Shown: positions 51,481 through 60,123 of the stretch, one piece after another
Layout: every line of letters begins with the position of its first letter
Position numbering within the stretch: position 1 is the stretch's first letter
Program-made: the position numbers and the translations under genes
From: Acidobacteriota bacterium
GTDB taxonomy: Bacteria > Acidobacteriota > Terriglobia > Bryobacterales > Bryobacteraceae
NCBI GenBank assembly: GCA_029776225.1
Contig: JAKOTR010000053.1
Location: forward strand, 372,001-436,000
Direction: 5' to 3'
Length of the DNA stretch: 64,000 nt
Notes under the pieces: generated by a model
Told to the model about the DNA's origin: nothing
Databases searched by the model: none
The model's input: the letters and a program-made list of their open reading frames with translations, nothing else

Positions 51481-52827
51481 GTGGAACAGATCGCGTTTTC
51501 TTTTGAACCCGCCCGAAAAACCTACAGCGTCTCCGAGCTGAACGCCGCGATCAGCAGCCTGCTCGGCCGCGAGTTCGGCGACGTCTGGGTCACGGGCGAA
51601 ATCTCGGGCACGCGCCTTGCCGCCAGCGGGCACTACTACTTCACCCTCAAGGAGCAGGACGCCCAGTTGCGCTGCGTCTGCTTCCGCTCCACGGCCCGCT
51701 ATCTCAAGTTCAAGCCGCAGGACGGAGTCGCCGTGATCGCCCGCGGGCGCATCGATGTCTACGAGGTGCGCGGCGAGTACCAACTGCTGGTCGAGCATTT
51801 GGAACCCCAGGGCCGCGGCGCTCTGCAGTTCGCCTTCGAACAGCTCAAGGCGAAACTGGCCGCCGAGGGCCTGTTCGAAGCCGCGCGCAAACGGCCCATC
51901 CCAAAATTCCCGTCCCGCATCGGGATCGTGACCTCGCTGGCCGGCGCCGTCATTCAGGATATGCTCAACATCCTTAGCCGCCGCTTCCCGGGCCTCCACA
52001 TCCGCATCTATCCCGCCCAGGTTCAGGGCGAGGGATCGGTCGAGGAAGTCTGCCGCGGCATCGAGTACTTCAGCAACTCGGGCTGGCCCGACGTGCTGAT
52101 CGTCGCCCGCGGCGGCGGTTCGCTCGAAGACCTCTGGACGTTCAACGAGGAGGCGGTCGCGCGCGCCATCGCCGCCTGTTCCGTCCCGGTCATTTCCGCC
52201 ATCGGGCACGAGACTGACGTCACGATTGCCGATTTCGTGGCGGACCTCCGCGCCCCGACGCCTTCAGCCGCCGCCGAGCTTGTGGTCGTACAACGGGAGC
52301 ACGTCTTCGAGCGCATTGACGGCTGCGTCTCGAAGCTGCGCCAGGCGCTGCGCTACCGGCTGGCCGAGGCGGCCCGCCAGCTCCACCTCCGCGGCATCGA
52401 GCGCGCCAGTTCCCTGCTCCACCGCCGCATCGGACGCGCCCTTCAGCGAATCGACGAACTCGATTACATTCTGCGCAATACGGTGCGCGCGGTGATCGAC
52501 GCGCGGCGCGCCCGCCTGCGCGACCTCGACGCCCGCCTGACCGCGCTGGATTTGCGCCTGCGCTTCGCCCGCACCCGCCGCCGCCTGGAGATTGCGGAAT
52601 CCGCCGCCGCGCAGGCCATCCGCAGCCGCCTCGATGCGGGCCGCGGCCGCCTGGAAGGGCTCACCGCCCAGCTTAACCAGCTCAGCCCGCTGCGCGTTCT
52701 CGAGCGCGGTTATGCAATCGTCCAGGACGAATCGAAACGAATTGTGAAGGATCCCGCCGAAGTTCCGCCCGGGTCGGCTCTTGAGATCCGGCTGGCCCGC
52801 GGCCGCCTCCGGGCCCGCTCGGAGTGA
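51481..52827 (+). CDS. xseA: Exodeoxyribonuclease VII large subunit
   Basis: XseA is the catalytic subunit of the single-strand exonuclease VII. The 448 residues have an N-terminal OB-fold (SVSELNAAISSLLGREFGDV, then TGEISGTRLAASGHYYFTLK) and the catalytic core RIGIVTSLAGAVIQDMLNIL followed by ARGGGSLEDLWTFNEEAVAR and AIGHETDVTIADFVADLRAP. A coiled-coil of Arg-rich helices follows to the end. It starts with GTG. The small subunit xseB, often directly downstream, is not seen here. Confidence 0.95.
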   Translation: MEQIAFSFEPARKTYSVSELNAAISSLLGREFGDVWVTGEISGTRLAASGHYYFTLKEQDAQLRCVCFRSTARYLKFKPQDGVAVIARGRIDVYEVRGEYQLLVEHLEPQGRGALQFAFEQLKAKLAAEGLFEAARKRPIPKFPSRIGIVTSLAGAVIQDMLNILSRRFPGLHIRIYPAQVQGEGSVEEVCRGIEYFSNSGWPDVLIVARGGGSLEDLWTFNEEAVARAIAACSVPVISAIGHETDVTIADFVADLRAPTPSAAAELVVVQREHVFERIDGCVSKLRQALRYRLAEAARQLHLRGIERASSLLHRRIGRALQRIDELDYILRNTVRAVIDARRARLRDLDARLTALDLRLRFARTRRRLEIAESAAAQAIRSRLDAGRGRLEGLTAQLNQLSPLRVLERGYAIVQDESKRIVKDPAEVPPGSALEIRLARGRLRARSE

Positions 52828-52949
52828 TCTGGCGGCGCAGGGATGCCGGCGGGCGCGGCCATCCGCGCGATTAAGACCCAATCAGCCTGAAACATACCTT
52901 TTCCCCGGCGCATCCAAATCTTTGGTAGAGTCTCGGTTTAGAGGCGGCC

Positions 52950-54086
52950 ATGAAGACGTCAATGAAAATCGCGCTAATTTTGGCGGTAAGCCTTTGCGCC
53001 GGATTGTTTACACTCACTGCGCAGCAGGGCCCTCGCAAGGAGGGTAGCGAAACGGTCGCCAAGCCGCGCAGCAAGAAGAGCGAACCGGCGGAAACGCCCG
53101 AAGGGCCCAAGATCCCTTCGAGATTCGGCAAGAAGGACCAGCAGTTGCCGGAGGGCGTGCCGAGTTTCAGGAGCGACGTCACCACGGTAACGGTGGATGT
53201 GGCGGTGCTGGATAACAAGGGGCAGTTTATCCCAAACATTCCGCGCGAGTACTTCCGCATCCTCGAAGACAACGTGCCGCAGCAGATCAAGGAATTCAGC
53301 CAGGGCGAAGCCCCGATGACGGTGGCCATGGTGATCGAATTCAGCAATCTGTGGCAGAGCTACTGGACCGAAACGTGGTATCAAACGCTGACAGCCGCCT
53401 ACGGATTCCTCGAAACGCTCAAGCCGGAAGATTACGTCGCGGTGGTCGCCTTCGACTTGCGGACGGAAATCCTTTCGGATTTCTCCCAAGACAAGCGCGA
53501 AGCTTACGAGGCCATGCGCCGGCTTCAGATCGCAGCCTACTCGGAATCGAACATGTATGACGCGGTGGCCGAGACCGCTCAGCGCATGTCGGACATCGAG
53601 GGCCGCAAAGCCATCGTGCTGATCGCCTCCGGCTACGACACTTTCAGCAAGCTCACGTTCGATAAGACGCGCAAAATACTTCAGGAGGCCGGCGTTCCGA
53701 TTTACGCAATCGGAATCGGAGAAGCGATCCGCCAGTGGTACGATGCGCACGGCTATATGGGCCCGATCGCCCGGCTGGATGCGCTTCAAGCGAACAATGC
53801 CTTGCGTACTTTCGCCAAGGAAACCGGCGGAATGGCCTTTATTCCGCGCTTTTACGGCGAATTCCCCGCCATTTTCCAGGCCATATCGGACGCGCTGCGG
53901 CGCCAGTACGTGCTGACCTACAACCCGACGAACCAGGCGCGTGATGGCAAGTTCCGCAAGATCAAGGTCGAACTGGTCAACCCGGCCACCGGCGAACCGC
54001 TGCGCATCACGGATCAGAAGAACAAGCCCATCAAGTACCAGATCATCGCCAAGAACGGTTACACCGCGCCGCGCGAGGTGGAGTAG
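52950..54086 (+). CDS. Secreted von Willebrand A domain protein of the acidobacterial VWFA-related type
   Basis: 378 residues. A signal peptide (MKIALILAVSLCAGLFTLTA) is followed by a Lys/Pro/Glu-rich linker and a segment SDVTTVTVDVAVLDNKGQFI that is typical of the acidobacterial VWFA-related family, then the A domain (about 122-345). The metal-site motif DxSxS is changed to EFSNL at residues 130-134, so metal-dependent ligand binding is doubtful. The C-terminus RRQYVLTYNPTNQARDGKFR is the other family hallmark. The role is unknown; related proteins are often numerous in one genome. ATG codons at 52950 and 52962 are both possible. Confidence 0.85.
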   Translation: MKTSMKIALILAVSLCAGLFTLTAQQGPRKEGSETVAKPRSKKSEPAETPEGPKIPSRFGKKDQQLPEGVPSFRSDVTTVTVDVAVLDNKGQFIPNIPREYFRILEDNVPQQIKEFSQGEAPMTVAMVIEFSNLWQSYWTETWYQTLTAAYGFLETLKPEDYVAVVAFDLRTEILSDFSQDKREAYEAMRRLQIAAYSESNMYDAVAETAQRMSDIEGRKAIVLIASGYDTFSKLTFDKTRKILQEAGVPIYAIGIGEAIRQWYDAHGYMGPIARLDALQANNALRTFAKETGGMAFIPRFYGEFPAIFQAISDALRRQYVLTYNPTNQARDGKFRKIKVELVNPATGEPLRITDQKNKPIKYQIIAKNGYTAPREVE

Positions 54087-54178
54087 GGCCCCAAAAACGC
54101 GCCCGCGGAGAAGAATGTCCTTTTTTGCGAAAAAGTCAAGAATTTGATCTTGCTATTTTCCAGATCGTTACGAGTTCG

Positions 54179-54207
54179 TTGACAGAGGACTACGCGCTCT
54201 GTTAATT
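54179..54207 (+). promoter_or_regulatory. Promoter of the receiver gene, likely leaderless transcript
   Basis: A perfect TTGACA (54179-54184) is followed after 16-17 bases by GTTAAT/TTAATT (54201-54207). Transcription would start near 54213, only seven bases before the ATG at 54220, which has no ribosome binding site. Confidence 0.5.
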
Positions 54208-54219
54208 TCGCTTTTCACC

Positions 54220-54675
54220 ATGTCAGACTGGGACACTCGAACCGCCGGTCCTTCCGCGCATATTCTCTTGGTCGACGACAACCGATTGGGGCTGGTTGCT
54301 CGTAAGTCGGTACTAGAGGAACTTGGGTATCACATTACCACCGCATCGGAGGGGAGTACGGCGCTCGAGTTGTATGGCGCCGGCAAATTCGATCTCGTCA
54401 TCACGGATTACAAGATGCCGAAGATGAACGGGCTCGAACTGATCCGCCGCATCCGCGAACGAACCGCGGACGCACAGATCATCCTGATCTCCGGCTATGC
54501 GGACGCGCTCGGAATGACTGAAGAGAACACCGGCGCGGATGCGGTGATACCCAAGAGCGCGAACGAGGTGGCGCAGCTTGTGCGCTGCGTAAACCGGCTC
54601 TTGCGGCAGGGTGCTCAGAAAAAGCCGCCGGCTCGCCAGCGCGCTCGTGTGAAGGCGAAGCGCCAGGCGCGCTGA
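54220..54675 (+). CDS. Stand-alone response regulator receiver protein with basic tail
   Basis: 151 residues. The receiver domain has the acidic pair in ILLVDDNRLG, phosphoacceptor Asp in LVITDYKMPKMNGLELI, the Ser switch in IILISGYADA and the Lys in AVIPKSANEV. It ends in a tail of Lys, Arg and Pro (KKPPARQRARVKAKRQAR) that may bind nucleic acid or a partner protein. No output domain and no kinase neighbour. A second single-domain receiver lies at 45959; the two differ in sequence. No Shine-Dalgarno site precedes the ATG. Confidence 0.88.
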   Translation: MSDWDTRTAGPSAHILLVDDNRLGLVARKSVLEELGYHITTASEGSTALELYGAGKFDLVITDYKMPKMNGLELIRRIRERTADAQIILISGYADALGMTEENTGADAVIPKSANEVAQLVRCVNRLLRQGAQKKPPARQRARVKAKRQAR

Positions 54676-54690
54676 CGTAAGACTAGTGCA

Positions 54691-56439
54691 TTGAACTTCA
54701 CCCGAACTTCCATTGCCGTTCTGTTAGTGTGGGCGACGTGTTTCGCCGCGCAAAAGGCGCGGCAAAGCCGTCCGGTCAAGGCGCCGCAGTCCTCTCCCGT
54801 CAGTTCGTGGATGCGCTCGATGAGTATCCGCGACAAGGCGGCTCAGCTCGTATTTGTTCCCTTTTACGGAGAAGCGCTGAACACAGGGTCGGCGGAGTAC
54901 AGGAAGTATCTCCGCTGGGTGAGGGATCTGCGCGTGGGCGGGCTCGTGCTGGTGAACCGTGTGAGGGACGGCTCGGTGCAACGCGCCGAGCCGCGTGCCA
55001 TGGCCGCTTTCCTGAACCGTGTGCAGCGAGAGGCGAGGGTCCCGCTCCTTGTGGCCAGCGATTTCGAGCGCGGCGTTTCCATGCGCGTCGTATCCGAGAC
55101 GAAGTTCCCGCACAATATGGCGTTCGCGGCGGCGCGCGATCCCGAATTGAGCCGCTTCGCCGGAGAGACAACGGCGCGGCAGGCACGGGCGCTGGGAGTG
55201 CCGTGGATTCTCGCGCCGGTTGCGGATGTAAACAATAATCCGGAAAACCCGGTCATCAACATACGTTCCTACAGCGAGAATCCCGAAGAGGTAGCGGCGC
55301 ATGTGCGGGCCTTTATCGAAGGTGCGCATTCCGCTCCGGACCCGGTTCTGGTGACCGTAAAGCACTTCCCCGGACAAGGCGATACGGACACGGACACGCA
55401 TCTCGCCCTGGCGGTGCTGAACGCGGATAGCAAACGGCTGAATGCGGTGGAACTGGCGCCGTTTCGGGCGGCGATCGCCGCAGGCGTGGATCCCGTCATG
55501 GCGGCGCACATCGCGGTTCCGGCACTGGACTCTCCCAAGATTCCCTCGACACTGTCGCGCGCGGTCCTGACAGGCCTCTTGCGGGAAAAACTTGGTTTCG
55601 GCGGTTTGATCGCAACCGACGCCCTCAACATGAAGGGCATCACGAATCATTGGAACGCAGCCGAAGCGGCGGTGAAGGCCATTCAGGCGGGCGCTGACGT
55701 GTTGATCATGCCGGCGAATCCCGAGCGGGCGATTGCGGGCATCGTGCGGGCCGTGGAACGAGGCGCGATCAGCCGCCGGCGGCTTGACGAAAGCGTCCGC
55801 CGCATCTTGACGGCGAAGATGCGGGTGAATCTGCACCGGAAGAAGTACGTCGATCCGGAAGCCATGATGGACGCGCTTGACCGGCCGGAGGACATCGCGC
55901 GCGTGGACGAGATCGCCGAGCGCGCCATGACGCTGGTGAAGAACGAGGGCTCGCTCTTGCCGGTAAACGCCGCCGGGACCGCTTTCGTGGTTCTGCGGGA
56001 ATCCGCCCGCGGCGAGCAGGGCCAAGTGTTCGCGGCGGAGGTCAGAAAGCGGGCGCCGGACGCCTCGCTCGTGGTGCTCGAACCGGGCGCCTCGCAGGCG
56101 GAGTTCGATAGTGCGATCGAGGCTGTGAAGAGTGCGCGGGCGGTCGTGGTGGCGGCGTTCGCCTCCGTCGCATCATATCGCGGCGGCGCCGTGCTGGCGG
56201 GAGGCTATCCGAAGCTACTCGAGACGCTGATCGCGGGCGGGCCGCCGGTCGCGCTGATCGCGCTGGGGAATCCGTACCTGGCGCGCAGCTTTCCACGTGT
56301 AGCCGCGTATGTCGCCGCGTATAGCCCGGCGCCTCCCTGCGAACGGGCGGCCGTAAGAGCTCTCTTCGGCGAGATACCATTTCGCGGGAAGCTGCCGGTC
56401 ACGATTCCGGGAGTGGCAAGGTACGGCGACGGGCTGTAG
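54691..56439 (+). CDS. GH3 family glycoside hydrolase (NagZ-like), secreted
   Basis: 582 residues starting at a TTG. A signal peptide (FTRTSIAVLLVWATCFAAQK) is followed by the GH3 barrel: MSIRDKAAQLVFVPFYGEAL, VASDFERGVSMRV and KHFPGQGDTDTDTHLAL, whose Asp-x-His pair is the acid/base dyad of beta-N-acetylhexosaminidases. The nucleophile Asp is in GLIATDALNMKGI. A second, smaller domain of about 190 residues resembles the GH3 C-terminal domain. It probably removes GlcNAc from murein fragments or chitin in the periplasm. No ATG fits; the TTG is followed at once by the signal peptide. Confidence 0.87.
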   Translation: MNFTRTSIAVLLVWATCFAAQKARQSRPVKAPQSSPVSSWMRSMSIRDKAAQLVFVPFYGEALNTGSAEYRKYLRWVRDLRVGGLVLVNRVRDGSVQRAEPRAMAAFLNRVQREARVPLLVASDFERGVSMRVVSETKFPHNMAFAAARDPELSRFAGETTARQARALGVPWILAPVADVNNNPENPVINIRSYSENPEEVAAHVRAFIEGAHSAPDPVLVTVKHFPGQGDTDTDTHLALAVLNADSKRLNAVELAPFRAAIAAGVDPVMAAHIAVPALDSPKIPSTLSRAVLTGLLREKLGFGGLIATDALNMKGITNHWNAAEAAVKAIQAGADVLIMPANPERAIAGIVRAVERGAISRRRLDESVRRILTAKMRVNLHRKKYVDPEAMMDALDRPEDIARVDEIAERAMTLVKNEGSLLPVNAAGTAFVVLRESARGEQGQVFAAEVRKRAPDASLVVLEPGASQAEFDSAIEAVKSARAVVVAAFASVASYRGGAVLAGGYPKLLETLIAGGPPVALIALGNPYLARSFPRVAAYVAAYSPAPPCERAAVRALFGEIPFRGKLPVTIPGVARYGDGL

Positions 56440-56500
56440 AGAAACACCGCTTTCCACACTCCACGATCCGCTATCATCTGGGAGAGGAGAATAATTGCAC

Positions 56501-57199
56501 ATGGTGGAGATTACCTGGCTTGGGCACGGCACCTTCCAGTTCCGGCTGGAATCGGGCGAAGTCATCCTGATGGATCCGTGGATCGAGGGGAACCCATCGT
56601 ATCCCGCAAATCACTCGTTCTCGCGCATCGACACGATCATGATCACGCACGGGCATTTCGATCACATCCACGATGCCGTGGCGCTTGCGAAAAAGTACTC
56701 TCCGCAGGTGGTGGCGATCTACGAAACGTGCGAGTGGCTCGGGTCCAAGGGCGTGGGCCAGCTTAACCCGATGAACAAGGGCGGCTCTCAGAAAGTCGGA
56801 GCGGTAACGGTAACAATGACCCACGCGGTGCACAGTTGCGGCATCAAGGACGGAGACCACATGGTCTACGGCGGCGAGGCTTGCGGCTACGTGCTCCGTT
56901 TTCCGGACAACCGCTCGCTGTACTTCGCCGGCGACACCGGCGTGTTCTCCGACATGGCCCTCATCGAGCAGCTCTATCATCCCGAGCTGGCGATTCTTCC
57001 CATCGGCGATCTCTTTGTGATGGGTCCGAAAGAGGCGGCGCTGGCCTGCTGCATGCTCAAGCCGCGAAAAATCATTCCCATGCATTTCGGAACGTTCCCC
57101 GCGCTGAGCGGGCGGCCCGAGCAACTGGCCGAGCTGATCAAAGACCAGCGCGAAACCGAAGTCTGGACGCTGAAGCCGGGCGAGCCGGTCAAGTGGTAG
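56501..57199 (+). CDS. UPF0173 metal-dependent hydrolase (metallo-beta-lactamase fold)
   Basis: 232 residues. MVEITWLGHGTFQFRLESGE starts the fold. The metal-binding motif is ITHGHFDHIHDAVALAKKYS (HxHxDH), a further His is in THAVHS, Asp in YFAGDTGVFSDM and the last His in IPMHFGTFP. The UPF0173 family (YtkL type) is widespread but its substrate is unknown. The ATG at 56501 gives the usual N-terminus; a TTG at 56495 has better spacing to GAGGAG and cannot be ruled out. Its 3' end overlaps the convergent malic enzyme gene by 11 bases. Confidence 0.92.
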   Translation: MVEITWLGHGTFQFRLESGEVILMDPWIEGNPSYPANHSFSRIDTIMITHGHFDHIHDAVALAKKYSPQVVAIYETCEWLGSKGVGQLNPMNKGGSQKVGAVTVTMTHAVHSCGIKDGDHMVYGGEACGYVLRFPDNRSLYFAGDTGVFSDMALIEQLYHPELAILPIGDLFVMGPKEAALACCMLKPRKIIPMHFGTFPALSGRPEQLAELIKDQRETEVWTLKPGEPVKW

Positions 57200-59477
57200 C
57201 GGCGGGCCGTGCCTGGCCCGCGCCCTGAGATTCCTGGGCGTCCACGACAGCGATGGCGGCGACGTTGACGATGTCGTTGACCTCGGCGCCACGCTGCAAT
57301 ACGTGCACGGGTTTCGACATTCCCATCAGAATGGGGCCAATCACTTCACAGCCCCCGATGCGCGCCAGCAGCTTGTAGGCGATGTTGCCGGCTTCCAGGT
57401 CCGGAAACACCAGTACATTCGCGCCGCCCTTGATCGCGGCGAAGGGGTAGGTTTCGGCCAGGATCTCGGGCACCACGGCGGTGTCGGCCTGCATCTCGCC
57501 GTCGATGATGAGGGAAGGCTCGCGCTGGCGGACGATTTCGACCGCGCGGCGCACCTTCTCGGCGAGCGGGTGGCGCGTGCTTCCAAAGTTGGAAAAAGAA
57601 AGCATGGCGACGCGCGGCTCCACGTTGAATCGCCGCGCCGTCTCGGCGGTGCACAGGGCGATTTCGGCGAGGTCCTCCGACGTCGGCTCGATATTCACCG
57701 TGCAATCGGCGAGGAAATACACCTGACCCTTGGGCGTAATGAGCATGTAAACGCCGGAGACCTTGTGCAGGCCTTCGCGCACCGAAACGACCTGTAGCGC
57801 GGGGCGAATGGTATCGGGGTAGTGCTGGGTCAGGCCGCTGACCAGGGCGTCGGCGTCGCCGAGGCGCACCATCATCGAACCGAAAACGTTGCGCTGAAGC
57901 ATGGCCTCGTGCGCCTCGCTCAGCGTAAGCCCCTTGCGGTTGCGCAGGCGGTAGAGCTCTTCCGCGTAGCGCTGGCGATCGGGTGATGTGTGGACATCGA
58001 TGATGGTGACGCCCTCGAGGTTGAGGCGGCACTCGGCAATGCGCTGGCGGATGACTGACTCGGAGCCGAGCAGAATCGGGTGGGCGATTTTCTCATCGAG
58101 CAGAATCTGGCATGCCCGGAGAATTTTGGTCTCCTCGCCTTCGGGGAAAACAACGCGCATCGGACGGCGCTGCGCCTTGTGGATCATGATGCGCATCACC
58201 TCGCGGGCGCGGCCGAGACGCCGCTCGAGCTGCTCCTTGTATTCCTCCAAATCGATGGGCTGCTGGGCGACCCCGCTGTCCATGGCCGCCTTGGCGACCG
58301 CCGCCGATTCCCAAATGAGCACGCGGGGATCGAACGGCTTGGGAATGATGTAGTCGCGGCCGAACTCCATGTGGTCCACGCCGTAGGCGGCCCGCACCGA
58401 ATCGGGCACGTCCTCCTTGGCCAGAGCGGCGAGCGCGCGCGTAGCCGCGAGCTTCATCTCGTCGTTGATGGCTGTGGCGCGGACATCGAGGGCGCCGCGG
58501 AAGATGAAGGGAAATCCGAGAACGTTGTTGACCTGGTTGGGATAGTCCGACCGGCCGGTGCACATGATCACGTCGGGGCGCGCCCGGATGGCCACGTCGT
58601 AGGGAATCTCGGGATCGGGATTGGCCAACGCCAGCACGATCGGATCGCGCGCCATGGTCTTCAACATCTCGGCCGTGACGCAGTCTGCGCGGGAGAGGCC
58701 GACAAAGACGTCCGCGCCGCGCATGGCGTCGGCCAGGGTGCGGGCGCTCGTGTCCTGTACAAACCGCGCTTTGTACTTGTTCATGCCTTCCTCGCGGCCT
58801 TTATACAAGACCCCCTTGGAGTCGCACATCAGAATGTTTTCGCGCCGCAGGCCAAGGCGTATGTAATGCTCCGCGCAAGAGATGGCGCTGGCCCCCGCTC
58901 CGTTGATCACCATCCTCACCTCTTCGATGCGCTTCCCGACAATCTCCAGGGCGTTGAGCAGGGCTGCGCCGGAGATGATGGCCGTGCCGTGCTGGTCGTC
59001 GTGGAATACCGGAATCTTCATGGTGCGCTTGAGCTCTTCCTCGATCTCAAAGCACTCCGGGGCTTTGATGTCTTCGAGATTGATGCCGCCGAAGGTGGGC
59101 TCCAGGAGCTGGCAGGCAAGGATGATTTTCTCCGGATCGGTGGTGGCCAATTCGATATCGAAAACATCGATATCGGCAAAGCGCTTGAACAAAACGCCCT
59201 TGCCTTCCATGACGGGTTTGCTGGCCTGGGCGCCTATATTGCCGAGCCCGAGGACGGCAGTGCCGTTGGTCACGACGGCGACCAGGTTGCCTTTGGCGGT
59301 GTACTTATAGGCCAGCGTAGGATCGCGCTCGATCTCCTTACAAGGCACCGCGACCCCTGGCGTGTAAGCCATGCTCAAGTCGCGCTGGGTGCGGCAGGCC
59401 TTGGTAGGGGTGACCGAGATTTTCCCCGGCGTGGGACTCGAATGATACTCAAGCGCATCTTCTTTTCGGATTAACAT
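57189..59477 (-). CDS. maeB: NADP-dependent malic enzyme, MaeB type (malic + phosphotransacetylase-like domains)
   Basis: Malic enzyme turns malate into pyruvate and CO2 with reduction of NADP, feeding pyruvate and NADPH. The 762 residues have the two-part MaeB build: an N-terminal malic domain ([20 protein letters not shown], then [20 protein letters not shown] and [20 protein letters not shown]) and a C-terminal phosphotransacetylase-like domain (about 430-760) that acts as a regulator and has no acetyltransferase activity in known members. The ATG at 59477 begins the family-like N-terminus [20 protein letters not shown]. The frame is open upstream for 100 residues without homology. Confidence 0.95.
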   Translation of the reverse strand: MLIRKEDALEYHSSPTPGKISVTPTKACRTQRDLSMAYTPGVAVPCKEIERDPTLAYKYTAKGNLVAVVTNGTAVLGLGNIGAQASKPVMEGKGVLFKRFADIDVFDIELATTDPEKIILACQLLEPTFGGINLEDIKAPECFEIEEELKRTMKIPVFHDDQHGTAIISGAALLNALEIVGKRIEEVRMVINGAGASAISCAEHYIRLGLRRENILMCDSKGVLYKGREEGMNKYKARFVQDTSARTLADAMRGADVFVGLSRADCVTAEMLKTMARDPIVLALANPDPEIPYDVAIRARPDVIMCTGRSDYPNQVNNVLGFPFIFRGALDVRATAINDEMKLAATRALAALAKEDVPDSVRAAYGVDHMEFGRDYIIPKPFDPRVLIWESAAVAKAAMDSGVAQQPIDLEEYKEQLERRLGRAREVMRIMIHKAQRRPMRVVFPEGEETKILRACQILLDEKIAHPILLGSESVIRQRIAECRLNLEGVTIIDVHTSPDRQRYAEELYRLRNRKGLTLSEAHEAMLQRNVFGSMMVRLGDADALVSGLTQHYPDTIRPALQVVSVREGLHKVSGVYMLITPKGQVYFLADCTVNIEPTSEDLAEIALCTAETARRFNVEPRVAMLSFSNFGSTRHPLAEKVRRAVEIVRQREPSLIIDGEMQADTAVVPEILAETYPFAAIKGGANVLVFPDLEAGNIAYKLLARIGGCEVIGPILMGMSKPVHVLQRGAEVNDIVNVAAIAVVDAQESQGAGQARPAATT

Positions 59478-60003
59478 GCCTGAAATAGCCTCTCTAATTC
59501 CAGCGTAACGCGAATCGTTTGCTGTCTGACGATTGTCGCACTTTGTTAACAGCCGGCGGGAACGGTCAACACCTGCAGAGTGGTGGTCAGGGCGGAGATG
59601 GCCCGCCGGCAGTCTCTTCAGTCCAGCCCGGGTGTGCCCCGCCTCGAACGAGGGGGCTGTAGGGGGGCGACAGCACTCAGGGGTGGGGGCTGCGACAAGA
59701 CGTAAGTAGGGACAGTTTGAAGTAAGAAACCGAATTGGCAGCATCCTGACCTGAACACTAACAGTAGGCAGTATCACCCTACCGTTACATCAGTAAAGCC
59801 GCACCGCGATCCGGACCCCCTGAAATCCGAGACTACTCCCTATTCTCTATAGAGTTTGGAAACGGTGATACCCGCCTGTTATGTAAGAACTTGGGTTACC
59901 GAAAGTGAATTTTTGCGTGTACCTGACAGCGGTTGCTTTACTCTACTGTAAGGTTTGCCAGTTAAGCCACACTGCCGAATTGTAAATTTTATTAACTTGT
60001 ATC
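59478..60003. other. Non-coding stretch upstream of the second Oar receptor
   Basis: No convincing gene is found. It is less GC-rich towards the right end. Notable elements are the palindrome CTCTATAGAG (59845-59854) and the inverted pair GTATCACC (59771-59778) and GGTGATAC (59864-59871). These may be regulator sites for the receptor gene, but I cannot assign them. Confidence 0.4.
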
Positions 60004-60033
60004 TTGCGTGTCAGGCTTAAACCGGATTATAAT
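60004..60033 (+). promoter_or_regulatory. Promoter of the second Oar receptor
   Basis: TTGCGT (60004-60009) and a perfect TATAAT (60028-60033) are separated by 18 bases. The transcript would start near 60040, leaving a leader of about 84 bases before the ATG at 60124. Confidence 0.6.
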
Positions 60034-60039
60034 AGCCTG

Positions 60040-60123
60040 TCCTACCAGCAACGGTGAGTTGCGAAGGGGCAAGGAGTCCCTCGCAGATGGTGGGTTCTCA
60101 ACTCAACTATAAAGGAAGGGGCT
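60040..60123 (+). promoter_or_regulatory. Structured 5' leader of the second Oar receptor
   Basis: The leader can fold into a two-part stem. TGAGTTG (60055-60061) pairs with CAACTCA (60099-60105), and inside it GCGA plus GGG (60061-60068) pairs with CCC plus TCGC (60078-60084), with one bulged A. AAAGGAAGGGG lies between the stem and the ATG and holds the ribosome binding site. It does not match any riboswitch class I know. It may control translation or transcript stability. Confidence 0.45.

Noticed and set aside
59478-60123. Cobalamin or other known riboswitch upstream of the second receptor
   Set aside because: The leader lacks the conserved boxes of cobalamin, SAM, TPP and c-di-GMP riboswitches; only a simple nested stem is visible.
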